From JAFDZV01 sp966128725 (GTDB taxonomy: Bacteria > Bacteroidota > Ignavibacteria > OLB7), in NCBI GenBank assembly GCA_966128725.1, contig CBHYLN010000007.1, positions 1-64,000 of the forward strand: a stretch of 64,000 bases of DNA, written 5' to 3'. The notes under the pieces are model-generated. The model was not told the DNA's origin. It saw only the letters and a program-made list of their open reading frames with translations, and did not search any database. Both the position numbers and the translations under genes were made by a program. Positions 45,601 through 53,368 of this stretch are shown piece by piece (position 1 is the stretch's first letter; every line of letters begins with the position of its first letter).

Positions 45601-46930
45601 CTTCGCGCAGCTGGTGGGCAAGGGCTTGAACCTGATCCCGCCGACCAACCAGGATGGCCAGGGCGCCTCGCCGTTCGGTCCTCAGGGTGGTTCCAGCTCG
45701 GGTACGTTCGCAATGCAGTTCCGGATCCTGACGCGCGACACCGTTCGCGGGTTCCAGGCCTTCTTCGGAGCCGCCAACCAGTCGCAGGACAACATCCTGT
45801 ACTCGATCTACAAGCAGCCTGCCGGTACGAACGTGAACAATCCGCCTTCCGGTCAGCCGGTGGCCGTTACCCGTGCGTACGCGCAGCGTGGTGAGGGTCT
45901 GGTGGACTTCCCGGTCCCCGGAAAGCGCTACTACTTCGACCAGTATGTGACGTACTTGCTCGACACTGCCTACGTGGTTGAGCCGGGCATCTACTTCGCG
46001 ACGGTTGCACAGCTTGGTCAGACGGGTCTGGAGCTTGGCGGTGACGCCAGCCGTCAGGCTCAGATTACCACGATTGCTTCGCCGGGCCCGCCTCTGGGCG
46101 TTGGTAACTACAGCATCGCCGCTCATCCGGAGATGCGCCAGAATCGCTTCTGGTACGAAGTGACCACGGAGTCCGGCGGCTGGAATCCGATGTTGACGCT
46201 GACGAACAACCCTGGATATCCGCACCTCAACTACACTGGTCAGGTGCAGATCATCAACACGTACACGCGTGGCTCGTGGATCCCGATGATCCGCCCGTAC
46301 TTCGGGTACAAGGAGAGCAATGCGTGCGTGGTTGAGCCGGTTGAGCTGTCGGCCTTCAACCTCACTGAACTGTCCGACGCACTTCGTCTGGACTGGACGA
46401 CCTCGACCGAGATCAACAACCATGGCTTCACGGTGGAGCGCCGCGTAAAGGGTGCCGCCGAGTCGTGGCAGGATCTCGCCTTCCAGCAGGGTGCTGGCAC
46501 GACCAACCAGGTGCAGAAGTATGCGTACACGGATCGCTCGGTGGAGCGCGACGTAACGTACCAGTATCGTCTGCGCCAGGAGGATCGTGATGGATCGGTG
46601 AACTACAGCGGTGTTAAGGAAGGCCGGATCAACGGCGCCACCGCGGGCAACGGTGCCAACGCTCTCTCGCAGAACGTACCGAACCCGGTGACGAACGAAA
46701 CCAAGATCGGCTTCACGGTTGCTGAATCGCAGACGGTGACTCTTGAGATCACCGACGTGTACGGTGCGGTTGTCCGCAGCTACACGGTTGATGCGGTCAG
46801 CGGACACGACAACTCCGTGACGTGGGATGGTCAGGACGCCAATGGTGTCCGCGTGGCCAACGGTGCATATATCTACAAGCTTATCGGCAACGGCTTCACC
46901 GTCGCCAAGAAGCTCACGGTTACGCACTAA
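42638..46930 (+). CDS. Giant secreted protein with T9SS/FlgD-like C-terminal domain
   Basis: 1430 residues. ATG 42638 is preceded by AACAGGAGTG, a good Shine-Dalgarno, and opens a signal peptide (RRVLLLLCALALAIPAATAYA). The N-terminal third has a nidogen/lectin-like pattern (GPISIGFPFYYYGRRYDSFY, STNGLIALSNRRY). Around 830-960 there is a CARDB-like module (PLSVKIGNNGATAATTFGVA). Near 1240 is a fibronectin-like module seen in many T9SS cargo proteins (LDWTTSTEINNHGFTVERRV). The last ~90 residues (NALSQNVPNPVTNETKIGF, GQDANGVRVANGAYIYKLI, KKLTVTH) form a FlgD-like type A sorting domain. No enzyme motif seen. Codon use looks strongly biased (few rare codons), suggesting high expression. Probably a surface or extracellular structural protein. 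Confidence 0.88.
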   Translation: MRRVLLLLCALALAIPAATAYAGGGGEDGQGDSPEPLRRSVDPGSYPGGPAAKAPLSTGYYVTDNDAPQTGPPWAPNYSFVDTTGTELQFWHRVISGPNQRAASYWTRPESEGYEYFRNPNNANDSSDNAFAGPISIGFPFYYYGRRYDSFYVSTNGLIALSNRRYQYNENGVRVDYAGQFDDVRPKTGNPLTDPTPDDYGYQYVALNNSTSPTAGILNPSNTTLPNPNLRSVISPLWDDTELSQFDPISVIPDDFGRLYWRRDQGGQRLIIYMVNQSMKGNKNIPLLNTVAGTTPRSLRANYQVVLDRTDSSIQFNYVTFRGVWTEPLSLVINVPANIMFAANATIGIQSHDQEFTNYLANYQFGGAVYVNGNPFGTPHNALAIKFKQWKNIVRVLSVNFQVPSQFVPGAFVDLPPGQDANNYELLLGNALLGVIRPVGTVQNVSSNVGPVNITPQPIRFNVVFRIRDLVNVANPPVYQRTRSTDSLWPIDGSGPTRPDKMTIVFDPYITNANVPRQTGRFRAEVIALDQAPNGATYGQEWPFDDTTGVRMFGIKRLEAPFINSFSDFDVSPEDGTIPSVHQWVAIGASVVDGEANCYNPPPPRGPAGPALQQLNSPVCLLDRRDAAGGFYNNNAPGVLGGDTLISFPINLSQTVVNPILLLSYQRAGRQQNGYPRGFSDNQRVGPEHAVYNTVKDRILADGVPDKLMVEFAAPSQDGISGIVNIQSGWRDATFNQNNDRIKWGTTSPRWGVFGGGGGSGTDTTGKVLVDEFDAGKDFEFYRAYMPVPSKWARANPGNKTFRFRIRAEVKMDGNPIGSPADDGDNFYVDNVMLVEPDKPEVEITAVRVDWPYTEAPASQARAIPLSVKIGNNGATAATTFGVAMYVENRTAPPPPGFYSYYRYQSIISVPAGRDRVENFPTWNAQDCGAIIRVTPTSQPTTTDYRIYARVLPQNYDSYSPNDVSYTDLKLKLGPTFAYDDGSNDVQNFAQLVGKGLNLIPPTNQDGQGASPFGPQGGSSSGTFAMQFRILTRDTVRGFQAFFGAANQSQDNILYSIYKQPAGTNVNNPPSGQPVAVTRAYAQRGEGLVDFPVPGKRYYFDQYVTYLLDTAYVVEPGIYFATVAQLGQTGLELGGDASRQAQITTIASPGPPLGVGNYSIAAHPEMRQNRFWYEVTTESGGWNPMLTLTNNPGYPHLNYTGQVQIINTYTRGSWIPMIRPYFGYKESNACVVEPVELSAFNLTELSDALRLDWTTSTEINNHGFTVERRVKGAAESWQDLAFQQGAGTTNQVQKYAYTDRSVERDVTYQYRLRQEDRDGSVNYSGVKEGRINGATAGNGANALSQNVPNPVTNETKIGFTVAESQTVTLEITDVYGAVVRSYTVDAVSGHDNSVTWDGQDANGVRVANGAYIYKLIGNGFTVAKKLTVTH

Positions 46931-46983
46931 TTCCGATCCATTCCCTACGTGCCCAGCAATGGGTTAACGCAGGATGACGATAG

Positions 46984-47027
46984 CAAAGCCCCCTCGAACT
47001 GTATGGTTCGAGGGGGCTTTGTATTTT
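46984..47027 (+). terminator. Strong terminator after the giant gene
   Basis: Perfect 16-bp arms starting CAAAGCCCCCTCGAAC, a 6-base loop and the tail TATTTT. Very clear intrinsic terminator. Confidence 0.95.
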
Positions 47028-47106
47028 GGCCACCCAATCCACGGCATTGCCTCGGGGCCTGCGGTTGCCGTTATCAAATGACACAGCCCGTGCGTCGCAC
47101 GAGCGG

Positions 47107-47114
47107 TATCATTG
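47107..47114 (+). promoter_or_regulatory. -7-like box of the purN-que operon
   Basis: TATCATTG (one mismatch to TAnnTTTG) ends 7 bases before the purN ATG, implying a nearly leaderless mRNA. Confidence 0.5.
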
Positions 47115-47121
47115 CGCCATT

Positions 47122-47799
47122 ATGACAACGCACAGCGTACACGCAACAGAAAGGGAAGCACCTGCGGGACCCGTTCGCGTGGCGGTATTTGCCTCGGGGC
47201 GGGGCTCCACGTTTGCAGCGATCACACGAGTGCTTGCCACAGCAAAGCCTCCGCTGGCAACCATTGTGCTCTGTGTAAGCAATAACCCGAACCCCGGCGC
47301 GTTCGATATTGCCCGGCAGGCCGGCATCGAAACCGTCCGGCTGTCGCCGAGAATGTTTGAGGATGAATCCACGTATGCAACGGCACTTGCCGGGCTTCTG
47401 AAGGAGCGAGGCGTGGAGCTGGTGGTGTTGGCCGGGTATATGCGCCAGCTCCCGGCTTCAATCGTTGGGGCCTACCGTGGCCGTATCCTCAATATTCACC
47501 CGGCGTTGCTGCCGAAGTTTGGTGGCAAGGGCATGTACGGAATGCATGTCCACGAGGCGGTTATCGCTGCTGGTGAAGTCGAAAGCGGGCCAACGGTCCA
47601 CCTCGTGGATGAGGAGTACGATACCGGGCCGATTGTAGCGCAGAGTCGGGTGCCGGTTCTTGCCGGCGATACACCGCAGGCGCTTGCCGATCGCGTGCTT
47701 GCCGAGGAACATATCCTGTATCCGCGCGTGGTGCTCGAGATGTCCGCGCGCCTGGCAGCCCAACGCACTGGCAACAGCACGGACGGTTCGTCAGTTTGA
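47122..47799 (+). CDS. purN: Phosphoribosylglycinamide formyltransferase
   Basis: 225 residues. PurN transfers formyl from 10-formyl-THF to GAR in purine synthesis. Motifs: VAVFASGRGSTFAAI (phosphate loop), VLCVSNNPNPGAFDIA, VVLAGYMRQLP, RILNIHPALLPKFGGKGMYG (catalytic Asn and His) and GPTVHLVDEEYDTGPIVAQ (catalytic Asp). The start is preceded by a -7-like box; an extra ~20 residues before the family N-terminus (TTHSVHATEREAPAGPVR) are unusual. The gene is 37 bases before queF, which links purine and deazapurine synthesis on one mRNA. Confidence 0.95.
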   Translation: MTTHSVHATEREAPAGPVRVAVFASGRGSTFAAITRVLATAKPPLATIVLCVSNNPNPGAFDIARQAGIETVRLSPRMFEDESTYATALAGLLKERGVELVVLAGYMRQLPASIVGAYRGRILNIHPALLPKFGGKGMYGMHVHEAVIAAGEVESGPTVHLVDEEYDTGPIVAQSRVPVLAGDTPQALADRVLAEEHILYPRVVLEMSARLAAQRTGNSTDGSSV

Positions 47800-47836
47800 A
47801 ACGCTTGGATTTTCCCTTACTTGAATCCCAACAACC

Positions 47837-48214
47837 ATGACTCAACTTGAGACCTTCGCGAATCCGAAGCCGGACCGCGATTACACGATAACGCATGTGA
47901 ACCCTGAGTTCACATCCGTGTGCCCGATGACGGGGCTGCCCGATTTTGGGACGATCACAATCGAATACGTGCCGGATCAGCTCTGTGTGGAGCTGAAGTC
48001 GTTGAAGTACTACTTCCTGGAGTTCCGTAACCGCGGCATCTTTTATGAAGCGGTGGTAAACGCAATCCTCGACGACATGGTACAGGCGATGCAGCCACAC
48101 TATGTGAAGGTAACCGGCGAATTCGGCACGCGCGGTGGCATCAATTCCACTGTAACTGCCGAATACGACGCGCTTGAGGAGGAGTGGCTGGCCGGGGAGG
48201 ACGAAGACGAGTGA
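47837..48214 (+). CDS. queF: NADPH-dependent preQ0 reductase QueF (type I)
   Basis: 125 residues, the short unimodular QueF. Reduces the nitrile of preQ0 to preQ1 for tRNA queuosine. Motifs: FTSVCPMTGLPDFGTITIEY with the catalytic cysteine (Cys29 region), LKSLKYYFLEFRNRGIFYEAVVN (the QueF substrate and NADPH motif E-LKS-K-Y--SFRN-G-FHE form) and VTGEFGTRGGIN. The acidic tail EEEWLAGEDEDE is a little longer than usual. The stop overlaps the queD start by one base (TGATG). Confidence 0.95.
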   Translation: MTQLETFANPKPDRDYTITHVNPEFTSVCPMTGLPDFGTITIEYVPDQLCVELKSLKYYFLEFRNRGIFYEAVVNAILDDMVQAMQPHYVKVTGEFGTRGGINSTVTAEYDALEEEWLAGEDEDE

Positions 48215-48657
48215 TGAGCGACCAGCAGGCCGACGTGTTGCGTATTGCCAAGGACTTCCACTGGGAGATGGGGCACCGGCTGCCGTTCCATGAAGGGGGC
48301 TGCCGCAATCTTCATGGCCATTCCTATCGCATGCAGGTAGTGATTGAAGGTGTGCTGGACTCACACGGCATGGTGCTCGATTATTTCGATCTGAAGGAAA
48401 TCGTGCAGCCGCTTGTCGATCGCCTGGATCACGCATTCCTGTGCGATGCCGGCGATGCCGAAATGCTTGCCTTCTTTCAGGCACATCCGCTCAAGCACGA
48501 GGTGGTGCCGTTCCTGACCACCGCCGAGAACCTTACCGGTTGGTTCGCGGCAGGGATCGCCGAATTGCTCCGACCATATCCCAATCTCCGAAGCCTGACA
48601 GTGCGCGTGCACGAAACCGAACGCACGTACGCCGAGCGTTCTCGTTCGCTGGTATAA
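48214..48657 (+). CDS. queD: 6-carboxy-5,6,7,8-tetrahydropterin synthase
   Basis: 147 residues. QueD converts 7,8-dihydroneopterin triphosphate to CPH4, an early step to preQ0. Zinc ligands and catalytic residues: FHWEMGHRLPFHEGGCRNLHGHSYRMQVVI (first His, active-site Cys, HGHSY), GMVLDYFDLKEIVQPLVDRLDHAFLCD, and TAENLTGWFAAGI with RVHETERTYA. Translationally coupled to queF through TGATG. QueE, the radical-SAM enzyme between QueD and QueC, is absent from the window. Confidence 0.94.
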   Translation: MSDQQADVLRIAKDFHWEMGHRLPFHEGGCRNLHGHSYRMQVVIEGVLDSHGMVLDYFDLKEIVQPLVDRLDHAFLCDAGDAEMLAFFQAHPLKHEVVPFLTTAENLTGWFAAGIAELLRPYPNLRSLTVRVHETERTYAERSRSLV

Positions 48658-48772
48658 CCCTTGATCCGATCCGCCCAACATCGAACGCGGCGCCAGCTCG
48701 CATGCACGATGCGTGACCTTCCGAACATTGCTCTGCTTTCCGATGGGACTTCTCTCTCCAGCCAGTGATCCG

Positions 48773-49444
48773 ATGCGTGCCGTGGTGTTGATGAGCGGCG
48801 GCATGGATAGCTGTGTGGTTGCGGCAATGCTCCGCGACGCGGGCTACGAGCTGAACGCATTACACACCAACTACGGGCAGCGAACCGAACGGAAGGAGTT
48901 GCAGTGTTTTCATGCTCAGGCGGACTACTACCAGGCAGCGCGGCGCCTGGTGGTGGATATAAGCCACCTGGCGGCCATCGGCGGCTCCAGCCTTACCGAT
49001 CGCTCGATCGCCGTTGCGCCGGCGGAGCTTGACACCGACCAGATCCCCGCCACCTATGTGCCGTTCCGGAATGCCAATATCCTGGCGATCGCCGCAAGCT
49101 GGGCCGAGACAATTGGCGCCGGCACCATCGCCATCGGCGCGGTGGAGGAGGACTCCAGCGGTTACCCGGATTGCCGTCGCGTGTTCTACGATGCCTTCGA
49201 GACGGTGATCGACCTTGGCACCCGTCCGGAAACCCGGATCGTGATTCGCACACCTGTTATCGAGATGTCGAAAGCGGAGATCGTGGCAACAGGCGTTAGG
49301 CTTGATGCGCCGCTTCATCTGTCGTGGTCGTGTTATTCCGAGGAAAGCGTTGCATGCGGCGAGTGCGATAGTTGCGCGCTCCGGCTTCGAGGGTTCCAGC
49401 GTGCCGGCCTGCGCGATCCATTGCCCTACGCCGGCGGCTCCTGA
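48773..49444 (+). CDS. queC: 7-cyano-7-deazaguanine synthase
   Basis: 223 residues. QueC makes preQ0 from CDG, ammonia and ATP. PP-loop VVLMSGGMDSCVVAAML at the N-terminus, then ALHTNYGQRTERKELQCF, PATYVPFRNANILAIAASWAE, VEEDSSGYPDCRRVFYDAFE and the zinc-binding C-terminus SWSCYSEESVACGECDSCALRLRGF with four cysteines. ATG 48773 matches the family start; ATG 48743 would add ten residues. Separated by 115 bases from queD, longer than the other gaps, but no terminator is seen between. Confidence 0.95.
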   Translation: MRAVVLMSGGMDSCVVAAMLRDAGYELNALHTNYGQRTERKELQCFHAQADYYQAARRLVVDISHLAAIGGSSLTDRSIAVAPAELDTDQIPATYVPFRNANILAIAASWAETIGAGTIAIGAVEEDSSGYPDCRRVFYDAFETVIDLGTRPETRIVIRTPVIEMSKAEIVATGVRLDAPLHLSWSCYSEESVACGECDSCALRLRGFQRAGLRDPLPYAGGS

Positions 49445-49676
49445 GCTCGACGTTGCCGGACGAAGCATCGTGGAATCCACGTGGTGGCCGGTGTCAGTCG
49501 TTACGGCGTGCTGGCCTATGCTGGCGTGTTGGAAGGCGGCGCATACCGCACCGCATCCATCGGTGATACGGTGAACAAGGCGCGGCCACTCCGCGCGGCA
49601 GGCAACCGAATCCCCGAGCCGGCTGCATGGTGGACAACGTTGGGCAAGGCTCACAAGGCCCGGACCATTCTCTTGC

Positions 49677-52600
49677 CTATGCCGGCACCGATCCGCCGCC
49701 AACGCGGCAAACGGCATGGTACTCGCAGCCACGGCATACGATGTTTACATCGTGGGTGGTTACACGGAATTCGCCCTGGGCAATCTGCTCAACGTAGTCC
49801 ACCGCTTTCGTGAACAACGTCCCTACAAGCTCCACCAGATCCTCCACCGTTTCCGGATCGCTTCGAAGCGATCGCATCTGCATCAGATCGTTCTTCACCT
49901 CGTTCGGCACAAACAGGGCGCGTGTTTCGGCTTCCACACGCCGCGCATCCAGCCGATAGTAGATGCCGCCAACAGGCTTGACGTTCTCAACCGGCAGCCC
50001 GTACCGTGCGGCAAGCATGTGCCGAATCACTTCAAGGTAAATCATCAATTGCAGGCTTGTGCCGTCGCGGATATCCGTGCGCGATGGGGGCTGCCCGGTC
50101 TTGTAATCGGCCACCACGAAATAGATCTCGTCACCGCTTCGATAGATCTCCACACGATCCACCTTCCCACGCACGCGCAGGTCGTGGATCTCCATGGCCG
50201 CGTCGCTGGACAGCTCCGCGTCGCGGGCGCCGGCATTCCCCCGACCTCCGAAGCTGACCTCGAAGAACTCCGGGGTAAGCTTCGATTTCTCGCTATCGGT
50301 ACGTTCCGCGTCGGCGTTGATCCAATGTTCCAGAAGGCCGTCGAGCGCCTCCGAGCCAAGGATCCGCTCCTGATCGATTCGCCAGTACGGGTGATCGAAT
50401 ACGATGCCGGCAATCTCCTCGCGGGCAAGCTCACGCGCCCGTTCCAACACCTGGTGGGTTTGCTCGCCGGTGATCGGGAGTTGGGCGGAATCACGCAGTT
50501 CGGTATAGAGCCTGAAGAGCACACTGTGCAGCAGCAGGCCGCGCTCAAGCGGTGTAAGCGAAACATCGAAGCTGGCCGGCGCAACCGCGCCCACCACACG
50601 CCGCGCGAAGAACTTGAATGGGCATCGTGCGTACAGCTCAAGCTGCGACGGTGAATATTCCTGTGTGCGGCGCCGGGCAAGCGTCTCGCGCTCCTCAGCG
50701 GTCAGTGCGGCGCCAATCGATCCCATGAATTCGGCTGCATCCCCTCGTTCCCTGGAACGCTCCACGCCAACGGTGTGGCGCAGGTTCTGGAGCATGTGCG
50801 AGGCATCGGCAATGCCCGGTACCTCGCCATCGTTCCACAGGGCCACGCCGGCCTCCTCGGCCAATGCATCGGGCGTGGCGATTGGCGCCAGGAATGCGAT
50901 GCGCTCCGGGTGCGCGTTGCCGCGGCGGATGCGGTCGCGTACGGTGCGCAGCTCATCGATCTCGACAACGCGCCCTCGTTGTTCCAGTGTAGTAATACGC
51001 AGCAATGCATCCAGGAACGAAGAACGTACGTGTGCGGAGTTCCCGGCAAACCGGGGATACGTAAGCACGAGGCGACGTGTGCACGAGGTTACGGCCGTAT
51101 AAAACTGCACGCGCTCGCGTCGGAGCTGGCGATCCTGCGCATCGGGAAGCGGTTTGCCAAGAAACGTTTCCGGGATGTATGTGCTCGGGAATTCGCCATC
51201 GACCAGCCCGCAGACAATCACGACATCGAACTCGAGACCCTGCATTGCCGATATCGGCGCCACCAGCACCCCGTAATCGTGTTTCTCGCGCAGTCGGTAC
51301 GGGGCCGTTGTTGCGGCCGCACGCAAGTTGTCGATGTAGAATTCAAGCGGATAACGCACCGGTTCGGGAACCTCGCCTTCGGCGGCCTTGTGCGCCGGCG
51401 GCATGGTGAATCCCGCGGCCGCGCCAACCTCGAAGAACTCGGTCATCTCGTCGAGCAGGCGCATGAATGCCGCCAGCGCACGGGTGTCGTGCTCCAGCTC
51501 ATCGTGCACGCGTTGATAATCGTGTGGTGCGCGCGCGCGCGCGTTCAACTGGTCGCGAAGCGCAAGCGTATTGCGGGGCGTTTGAAGCACGGCCACCAGG
51601 CGCAATAACTCCGAGCGAAACTCCGTGGGTGTCATCCGCCTGTCGAACGGCGCCAGCAGCGTTTCCAGGGCATTGAAGCTGGCAAGGGCGCGTTCCAGTG
51701 TCTCCAGCTCCAGTGTTACCGACCGGCGATCGTCGTCGTCGTCGATCACGGCCATGCGCGGGCGCAGATACTCGATACGCTGTTGCAGGCGGCGTGCCCA
51801 GGCCAGGCGACCTCGTTGAATGCGCAGGCGTGCCGATGCCTCGGCCAGTGCCGGGGCGTCCACTGCGGGGCCGAACGTGAGATACGGCGAGGTAATGGCC
51901 CGCATAACGTCGCGCCGATCGTAGCTGCCGGCCGGGATTGCCAGCGTTGCAAGGATTGACGTCAGCAACGAATTGCGGCTCAACTTCTGAGGCGTTGTAA
52001 GCATTGCCGGGATGCCGTGCTCGGCAAGATGTTCGCGCAACGCGTCGCTGTAGCGATCAATGCCAAATGTGGTGATGCAGATCCGCTCCGGCGCTATTCC
52101 GTCATCGATGACGATGCTTTTCACCAGTGCGGCAATACCCTGTGCTTCCTCCTCGCGGTTGAAGAAACCGAACACATCCATCAAATGGTCGAACGAGTCG
52201 TTTTCGATACGGTCGTCGGTTCGGAACAGGTTCTTCCGCATGTGGTGCCGGAATGGGCGCCGTTCTTCTTCCGGGATGTCGGTTGCAAGCGGGTCGAGAT
52301 CCAGCGAGCGGAATCCGGCCGTTGTCAGCTTTGCATATGTCTCTTCAAAGTTGCCGTACAGCGGACCGTTTTCCTTGGCATAGTCGAAATAGACCATCAC
52401 GTTCAGGCCGTCAACCATCCCAAGCTGAGCCAACATCGCAATCTGCGGCTGCGTGAACTCCGAGAACTCGTTAACCAGCAGCGTATGTGTGTTCGGGAAG
52501 GCACGCCGGAATGCAGCGTTCATGTCGCGGAACAGCGCGGTGTTCACGTGCGCAGTGCGCCCGGCCGCGTCTATCCAACGGGTGTTCAGCAAACGCAGGT

Positions 52601-53117
52601 ATTCGCTGTAGATGTTGTGAAGGTCCCGCAGCTTCACGATGTCGTAGGCGGTGTTGTCGCGATGGGCCTCGGCGTATTCGATGTCCTTGTCGAACTCCGA
52701 CGGCATGATGCCATCGGCGCGTACACCGCTGATCACGCGGTAGATCCGTTCTACAACGCCAAGCGACGGCTCGCTCCCCTCCCGACCGTAGTACTCCAGG
52801 CTGACGCGTTGCATCGCCGTGCGCATAAGCGCCAGACCAACCTCCGGCGTTACGTCGCGACGGTCGGACTCAAGCCCGCGATAGAACTGCGCGATAAATC
52901 CATCGAAGCTGTGCAATGGTATGTTCTCCATTGGCAGCCCGGATGTTGTGCTGAACTCGTGAACGAGCTTTCGCTCGGTTTCGCGAATCATCCTGGAGCC
53001 CGGGAGCAGGAAGAGATAGCGGTGGAGATCGCCGCCACGCGCGGCGCCAAGCACGACCTCGTCGAAGTTGAGCGAGCTGAACTCCGGTTGCGATGTGTTG
53101 TATAATAGTATCGGCAC
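49677..53117 (-). CDS. AddB-like PD-(D/E)XK nuclease (recombination repair)
   Basis: 1146 residues. C-terminal nuclease core: VRGKVDRVEIYRSG ... YFVVADYKTGQ (D and DxK motif). Four cysteines for an iron-sulfur staple are present: one in SQLELYARCPFKFFARR and three in VCRGCEYHAVCRVG, as in AddB of AddAB helicase-nucleases. The N-terminal half is helicase-like in layout (LVNEFSEFTQPQIAML, PISAMQGLEFDVVIVCGLVDGEFP) but shows no Walker A, so it is probably an inactive helicase scaffold. AddB needs AddA (UvrD-like); none is in the window. Starts with GTG 53117. It stands alone, convergent with queC. Confidence 0.8.
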   Translation of the reverse strand: MPILLYNTSQPEFSSLNFDEVVLGAARGGDLHRYLFLLPGSRMIRETERKLVHEFSTTSGLPMENIPLHSFDGFIAQFYRGLESDRRDVTPEVGLALMRTAMQRVSLEYYGREGSEPSLGVVERIYRVISGVRADGIMPSEFDKDIEYAEAHRDNTAYDIVKLRDLHNIYSEYLRLLNTRWIDAAGRTAHVNTALFRDMNAAFRRAFPNTHTLLVNEFSEFTQPQIAMLAQLGMVDGLNVMVYFDYAKENGPLYGNFEETYAKLTTAGFRSLDLDPLATDIPEEERRPFRHHMRKNLFRTDDRIENDSFDHLMDVFGFFNREEEAQGIAALVKSIVIDDGIAPERICITTFGIDRYSDALREHLAEHGIPAMLTTPQKLSRNSLLTSILATLAIPAGSYDRRDVMRAITSPYLTFGPAVDAPALAEASARLRIQRGRLAWARRLQQRIEYLRPRMAVIDDDDDRRSVTLELETLERALASFNALETLLAPFDRRMTPTEFRSELLRLVAVLQTPRNTLALRDQLNARARAPHDYQRVHDELEHDTRALAAFMRLLDEMTEFFEVGAAAGFTMPPAHKAAEGEVPEPVRYPLEFYIDNLRAAATTAPYRLREKHDYGVLVAPISAMQGLEFDVVIVCGLVDGEFPSTYIPETFLGKPLPDAQDRQLRRERVQFYTAVTSCTRRLVLTYPRFAGNSAHVRSSFLDALLRITTLEQRGRVVEIDELRTVRDRIRRGNAHPERIAFLAPIATPDALAEEAGVALWNDGEVPGIADASHMLQNLRHTVGVERSRERGDAAEFMGSIGAALTAEERETLARRRTQEYSPSQLELYARCPFKFFARRVVGAVAPASFDVSLTPLERGLLLHSVLFRLYTELRDSAQLPITGEQTHQVLERARELAREEIAGIVFDHPYWRIDQERILGSEALDGLLEHWINADAERTDSEKSKLTPEFFEVSFGGRGNAGARDAELSSDAAMEIHDLRVRGKVDRVEIYRSGDEIYFVVADYKTGQPPSRTDIRDGTSLQLMIYLEVIRHMLAARYGLPVENVKPVGGIYYRLDARRVEAETRALFVPNEVKNDLMQMRSLRSDPETVEDLVELVGTLFTKAVDYVEQIAQGEFRVTTHDVNIVCRGCEYHAVCRVGGGSVPA

Positions 53118-53368
53118 AATTCAGGCAGTCTGATGTGGCGCGGGGCGCGATGGCTCTCCGACGTTGCGTGCCCATTCGGAGGGAGATGCGCGGCGTGATC
53201 ACACGGGCGTTTGAAGATAGGGTGTTGCCGCCAAATGCCGGCTCGGTGCGCGGTGGGGCAACCGAGCGGTGTTGCAACTGACCGAAGCGGACGCCCTGCC
53301 GCGATCAACACCGGGCATGATGTGATCGGCTGCCCTTCAATGCGTTGCGATCATCCAAGGGGGTGACG

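Noticed and set aside
42923..46927. 1334-codon open frame antisense to the giant T9SS gene
   Set aside because: It mirrors the sense gene almost end to end, has no signal, start context or family motif, and is explained by the strongly biased codon use of the sense gene, which avoids antisense stops.
51529..51543. Alternating GC run
   Set aside because: It encodes the Ala-Arg-Ala-Arg stretch of the AddB-like protein; a simple codon effect, not a repeat element.
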